Assembly: GCA_964537205.1 (NCBI GenBank)
Contig: CAZHZH010000101.1
Location: 1 to 8,579 of the forward strand
Direction of reading: 5' to 3'
Source: Colivivens sp964537205
GTDB lineage: Bacteria > Bacteroidota > Bacteroidia > Bacteroidales > Bacteroidaceae
DNA: 8,579 nt
A model generated the notes under the pieces. That model saw only the letters and a list, made by a program, of their open reading frames with translations, ran no database searches and was not told the origin of the DNA. Each line of letters starts with the position of its first letter. Within the stretch, counting starts at the first letter, position 1. The position numbers were made by a program, and so were the translations under genes. This document shows positions 5,165 to 8,579 of this stretch, one piece after another.

Positions 5165-8100
5165 ATGAATATCAACCGCAATACGTTCAACCAATACATC
5201 GCAGACGGCGGTTTCCGCACGTTGTTCATCCGTGAGATGATGTGGAACAATCCGCAAGGACAAACCAAATTCGACATAACGGTTGAGGAGACAACTTACA
5301 AATTTGAACTGATTGCCCAACGCAACGGATTTCAAGTTCTGACCTGTCAAGTGGAGAACATTCCAACAGGCAGCATGGCAAAAAAGATTGATACCCGACT
5401 GCGCAAACAAGCCAATGACTACATCTGTATTTATTATCTGCCTGACAGCCAGCACCATCTGTGGGTGGCTCCGGTTAATAAGGTTGAGAAACGCGACTTG
5501 GTGCTTGTTGAGTATGAGACGGCGGCTTCGGCCAGCTTTCTCTATGAGAAGATAGACTCGCTTTCTTTCGATATTGACGAACACACCACCATCACGGATG
5601 TGAAAGAACGTGTTCAAGGAGCATTTCTCATTAACTCAGAGAAAATCACAAGGGATTTCTACGCCGGTTTCCGAAAGGAACACGCTCGCTTCGTCAAATT
5701 CATCACTGGCATGGACGATGAGATTGAGCCGCAAAAGAATAAAAACAAGCAGTGGTATACCTCTGTCATGCTCAACCGCATGATGTTCTGCTACTTCATT
5801 CAAAAGAAAGGATTCCTCGATCTTAACGTGAATTATCTAAGTGACAAGCTTCAATGGGTTAGAGAAGAACAAGGAGAAGGGCAGTATTACACCTTCTACA
5901 AAGGCTTCCTTTGCTCGCTATTCCACGACGGACTCAACTCGCCACGCCATCTGCCCGACTTTCAGCGGAAATACGGACGCATACCTTATCTTAATGGCGG
6001 CATGTTTGATGAACATGAACTGGAAAAGCGATATCCTGATATTGACATAGCGGATGAGGCGTTCGAGAACCTGTTCGCATTCTTCGACAACTGGCACTGG
6101 CATCTCGATGACCGTCTGACAGCCAACGGACGTGGCATCAACCCAGATGTGCTTGGATACATCTTCGAACAGTATATTAACGACCGTGCTCAAATGGGAG
6201 CTTACTACACCAAGGAGGACATCACCGAATACATAGGACGTAACACTATAGTGCCGTTCCTCATGGATGCGACGGCAAAGACAACTCCGAATGCGTTCAA
6301 GCCTGAAGGTACTGTGTGGAGGTTCTTGCGCGCAAGCGACGACACGTATATTTATGAAGCCGTGCGGCATGGTCATGACACTCCTATCCCTGAGTACATA
6401 GCTGTAGGTATTGACACGTCAAAGCCCAATCTGCTTGAACGACGGAGCCGGTGGAACGAACGCACGCCCGATCCATGGGCATTGCCAACTGAAATTTGGC
6501 GTGAGACCGTAGAACGCTTGCAACGTTATCAGACCATCCGACATAAGATAGAGAGTGGAGAAATAACGCATATAAACGACTTCATCACTTACAATCTGAA
6601 CATACGCCAGTTTGTTTATGATTTCCTGCAACAGACCGACGACCATCTGTTCGTAAAACACTTCTACAAGGCATTGCAGAAAGTCAGCATACTTGACCCA
6701 ACCTGTGGTTCGGGCGCATTCCTCTTTGCGGCACTCAATATTCTTGAACCTCTATACGAAATCTGTATCACTCGTATGCAGGAATGGAATGCGCAGAATC
6801 CACACTTGTTTGAGGAGGAACTACGTGAACTGAATGGGAAGTATCGTTCTAACGTCCGCTATTTCATCTACAAGAGCATCATCCTGCGCAACCTCTATGG
6901 GGTGGACATCATGGTTGAGGCGACGGAGATAGCCAAGTTGCGCTTGTTCCTTAAGATGGTGGCTGTTGTTGACGTGAATCCACGTGACCAGAATCTTGGA
7001 CTTGACCCGCTTCCCGACATCGACTTCAACATCCGTTGTGGCAACACACTCGTGGGTTATGCGACCGAGAAGGAAATGGAAGAGGGAGTGAAATACATGG
7101 ATATGTTCGCACGACAAGAGTTTGAAACAAAAGTATACGACGAGATAGATGTTGTTTCCAATGCCTATGATACGTTCCGCAAGATACAGTTGGAACAGGA
7201 TTCAGACCTCGAAACCTTCAAGAATGCCAAGATGCAACTGAAAGAGCGGTTGGCAAAACTTAATGAATTGCTTAACCAAAATCTTCATGCGACCACAAAT
7301 GCAGGAATGAATTATGATGTATGGAAACGAACTCATCAACCGTTCCACTGGTTTGCGGAGTTCTACGAAATCATCTATGGCAACGGTGGCTTTGATGTTA
7401 TAATTGGAAATCCGCCGTATGTGGAGATTACCAAGATAATCAAGAAATATAAGTTAATAGGTTATAATACTATTAATTGTGGAAACTTGTATGCCTGTGT
7501 ATTTGAACAAAGTAAAAACATAAGTAGGGAGGATTCTTTCATTGGGATGATTGTACAATTACCTATTGCCTGCACAGATAGAATGAAGAAAGCTCAAGAA
7601 TTACTCCAAAACAGAAATAGTTGGATGTTAACCTTTGATGATAGACCAGGTAAATTGTTTGACGACTTAGAACATATTAGAGTTACTGTCTTTCTAACAA
7701 CTGGTAGGGGGTCAAAAGTTTATACATCAAAATACAATCGATGGTATTCTAAATGTAGAAACCATATTTTTAATTTGCTTATGATGATACAGTCAGTGAA
7801 TATACCGAATATTTGTTCTATTCCAAAAATAGGGAATGATATAGTAAGAAAAACCATTAACAGAATTATTAATCTTAAACCTATAAGTTTATATTATAGT
7901 TCAACAAATGAAAATCCAGTGTTTGTACATAATGCACCTCAATATTTTACAAGAGCAACTACATTTGCTCCTTACTTTTGGAATGAAACTGATGGATGCA
8001 GATTGTCAGTTTCAGTAAAACCATATACATTTAAAACGAGCCAAGATTCTAAGATTGCATGTTGTATATTGAATAGCTCAACATTCTATTTATGGTTTAT

Positions 8101-8437
8101 TATTCTTTCTGATTGTAGACATTTGAATGCAAGAGAAATTGATAACTTCCCCATTAGTTTAGAAGATATGGATCAAGACATCAAAACAAAATTATGTAAT
8201 TTGTCTGACATGTTAATGAGTGATTATATAACAAATAGTTATAGAAAAGAATCCTATTATAGAGCGACAGGCGGAGTAGTTTATGATGAGTATTATCCAA
8301 AGAAGTCCAAGCCCATCATCGATGAGATAGACAAGGTACTCGCCAAGCATTATGGTTTCACGGAAGAGGAACTTGATTTCATCATCAACTATGATATAAA
8401 GTACCGTATGGGAGATGAATTGAATGAAAACGAATAA
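5165..8437 (+). CDS. Eco57I-like N6-adenine DNA methyltransferase with TRD
   Basis: A 1090-residue protein of the Eco57I / Type IIG-like methylase family, expected to methylate adenine at N6 in a specific site using S-adenosylmethionine. Order: an N-terminal region (1-170) of unclear role; a helical region with CYFIQKKGFL; GAYYTKED (345-352); the AdoMet motif DPTCGSGAF (511-519); GVD (579-581); CGNTLVGY (625-632); a coiled-coil-like stretch (about 680-720); the catalytic NPPY (749-752); a target-recognition region (about 757-1037); and a conserved-looking C-terminus with KPIIDEID and EELDFIINYDIKYRMG. Motif I before NPPY with the TRD after is the gamma arrangement. No convincing PD-(D/E)xK nuclease is seen at the N-terminus, although a diverged one around residues 35-60 cannot be excluded, so cleavage is more likely supplied by the PLD-helicase gene upstream. 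The start has no Shine-Dalgarno. The next gene begins 3 bp after the stop. The specificity region has a sharply lower GC content than the rest. Confidence 0.93.
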   Translation: MNINRNTFNQYIADGGFRTLFIREMMWNNPQGQTKFDITVEETTYKFELIAQRNGFQVLTCQVENIPTGSMAKKIDTRLRKQANDYICIYYLPDSQHHLWVAPVNKVEKRDLVLVEYETAASASFLYEKIDSLSFDIDEHTTITDVKERVQGAFLINSEKITRDFYAGFRKEHARFVKFITGMDDEIEPQKNKNKQWYTSVMLNRMMFCYFIQKKGFLDLNVNYLSDKLQWVREEQGEGQYYTFYKGFLCSLFHDGLNSPRHLPDFQRKYGRIPYLNGGMFDEHELEKRYPDIDIADEAFENLFAFFDNWHWHLDDRLTANGRGINPDVLGYIFEQYINDRAQMGAYYTKEDITEYIGRNTIVPFLMDATAKTTPNAFKPEGTVWRFLRASDDTYIYEAVRHGHDTPIPEYIAVGIDTSKPNLLERRSRWNERTPDPWALPTEIWRETVERLQRYQTIRHKIESGEITHINDFITYNLNIRQFVYDFLQQTDDHLFVKHFYKALQKVSILDPTCGSGAFLFAALNILEPLYEICITRMQEWNAQNPHLFEEELRELNGKYRSNVRYFIYKSIILRNLYGVDIMVEATEIAKLRLFLKMVAVVDVNPRDQNLGLDPLPDIDFNIRCGNTLVGYATEKEMEEGVKYMDMFARQEFETKVYDEIDVVSNAYDTFRKIQLEQDSDLETFKNAKMQLKERLAKLNELLNQNLHATTNAGMNYDVWKRTHQPFHWFAEFYEIIYGNGGFDVIIGNPPYVEITKIIKKYKLIGYNTINCGNLYACVFEQSKNISREDSFIGMIVQLPIACTDRMKKAQELLQNRNSWMLTFDDRPGKLFDDLEHIRVTVFLTTGRGSKVYTSKYNRWYSKCRNHIFNLLMMIQSVNIPNICSIPKIGNDIVRKTINRIINLKPISLYYSSTNENPVFVHNAPQYFTRATTFAPYFWNETDGCRLSVSVKPYTFKTSQDSKIACCILNSSTFYLWFIILSDCRHLNAREIDNFPISLEDMDQDIKTKLCNLSDMLMSDYITNSYRKESYYRATGGVVYDEYYPKKSKPIIDEIDKVLAKHYGFTEEELDFIINYDIKYRMGDELNENE
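7430..8275 (+). other. AT-rich specificity module inside the methylase gene
   Basis: GC content falls abruptly just after the NPPY codons and recovers just before the conserved C-terminal tail. Hand counts: 27% for 7441-7500 and 28% for 8041-8100, against 52% for 6901-6960 in the same gene. Codon choice shifts to A/T-ending codons while the frame stays open. The segment corresponds to the target-recognition domain, which in this family determines the methylated sequence. The pattern fits replacement of the specificity region by recombination with a foreign allele. Confidence 0.8.
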
Positions 8438-8440
8438 GCT

Positions 8441-8579
8441 ATGCAAATAGAATATCTTGGCAATAAAGACTTGCTTCAACTGCACAAGACGGCATTTCTT
8501 GCTGCAACGACAATTCCGCCCGACAAGGTGCTGCAATGCTACGACTGGGCACAACAAATGTGTCGGGAGAACCGATGTG
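8441..8579 (+). CDS. DprA/SMF-like (SLOG) protein, N-terminal fragment
   Basis: The first 46 codons of a gene that runs off the right edge; it begins MQIEYLGNKDLLQLHKTAFL and continues with TIPPDKVLQCYDWAQQMC. It starts 3 bp after the methyltransferase stop, so it is almost certainly translated from the same message. The opening resembles, from memory, Bacteroidota proteins annotated as DprA-like or SLOG Rossmann proteins, where the KTAFL...IP...CYDWA segment precedes a glycine-rich nucleotide-binding loop that would lie beyond this window. DprA proper loads RecA on single-stranded DNA in transformation; SLOG-type relatives in defence loci are thought to bind nucleotides or nucleic acid. The decisive domain is not visible, so the family call is tentative, but the gene is well supported. 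Confidence 0.6.
   Translation, partial: MQIEYLGNKDLLQLHKTAFLAATTIPPDKVLQCYDWAQQMCRENRC

Noticed and set aside
5144..5617. 157-codon minus-strand open frame opposite the methylase start
   Set aside because: It is an antisense shadow of the methyltransferase N-terminus with no promoter or recognisable domain.
5165..5700. PD-(D/E)xK nuclease at the methylase N-terminus
   Set aside because: The segment around FELIAQRNGF recalls the fold loosely, but no clear D...ExK triad can be read.
1956..8437. BREX or DISARM locus
   Set aside because: No PglZ, BrxL or BrxC partners and no DrmA/DrmB (DUF1998) genes are visible. PLD and helicase are fused in one protein, and the methylase NPPY/C-terminal pattern is Eco57I-like.

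Overview
The window looks like a chromosomal segment of a Bacteroidota genome, most likely Bacteroidales. Evidence: promoter-like sequences fit the Bacteroidota TTTG / TAnnTTTG consensus instead of the E. coli type, the genes lack clear Shine-Dalgarno sites, and the protein flavour matches that group. The genus cannot be fixed from this stretch.

Layout. (1) 12-974, minus strand: two ordinary housekeeping genes, a CrcB/Fluc fluoride channel followed by an O6-alkylguanine-DNA alkyltransferase, with a Bacteroidota -7 element upstream. (2) 975-1955: about 980 bp without a credible protein gene. It holds a cluster of CGTTCA-type direct and inverted repeats with hairpins (1163-1323), a featureless stretch (1324-1556), and then a well-formed promoter, about 290 bp of strongly self-complementary sequence and an intrinsic terminator with eight T's (1557-1883). 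I read this last part as an RNA gene or a regulatory leader. (3) 1956-8579, plus strand: a tightly packed set of three genes. These are a PLD-nuclease/SNF2-type helicase fusion, an Eco57I-like N6-adenine DNA methyltransferase with a target-recognition region, and the first 46 codons of a gene that looks like a DprA/SMF (SLOG) Rossmann protein.

How the parts may work together. The two large genes reproduce, as two polypeptides, the nuclease-helicase-methylase-TRD order of single-chain Type ISP enzymes, with a BfiI-like PLD nuclease in place of an Mrr nuclease. The methyltransferase has no obvious nuclease motif, so the expected division of labour is modification by the second gene and translocation/cleavage by the first. 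The role of the DprA-like gene is unknown. The methylase specificity region (about 7430-8275) is far more AT-rich than the rest of the gene, as expected if the specificity module was swapped in by recombination. No promoter is visible between the RNA terminator and the helicase, and the RNA has mutually exclusive pairings that include a possible antiterminator. It may therefore control the operon, or it may be an unrelated stand-alone RNA.

Limits. A run of 100 N lies inside the helicase gene, so part of that protein is missing and its true length is unknown. The third operon gene is cut by the window edge. All RNA folds were paired by eye.
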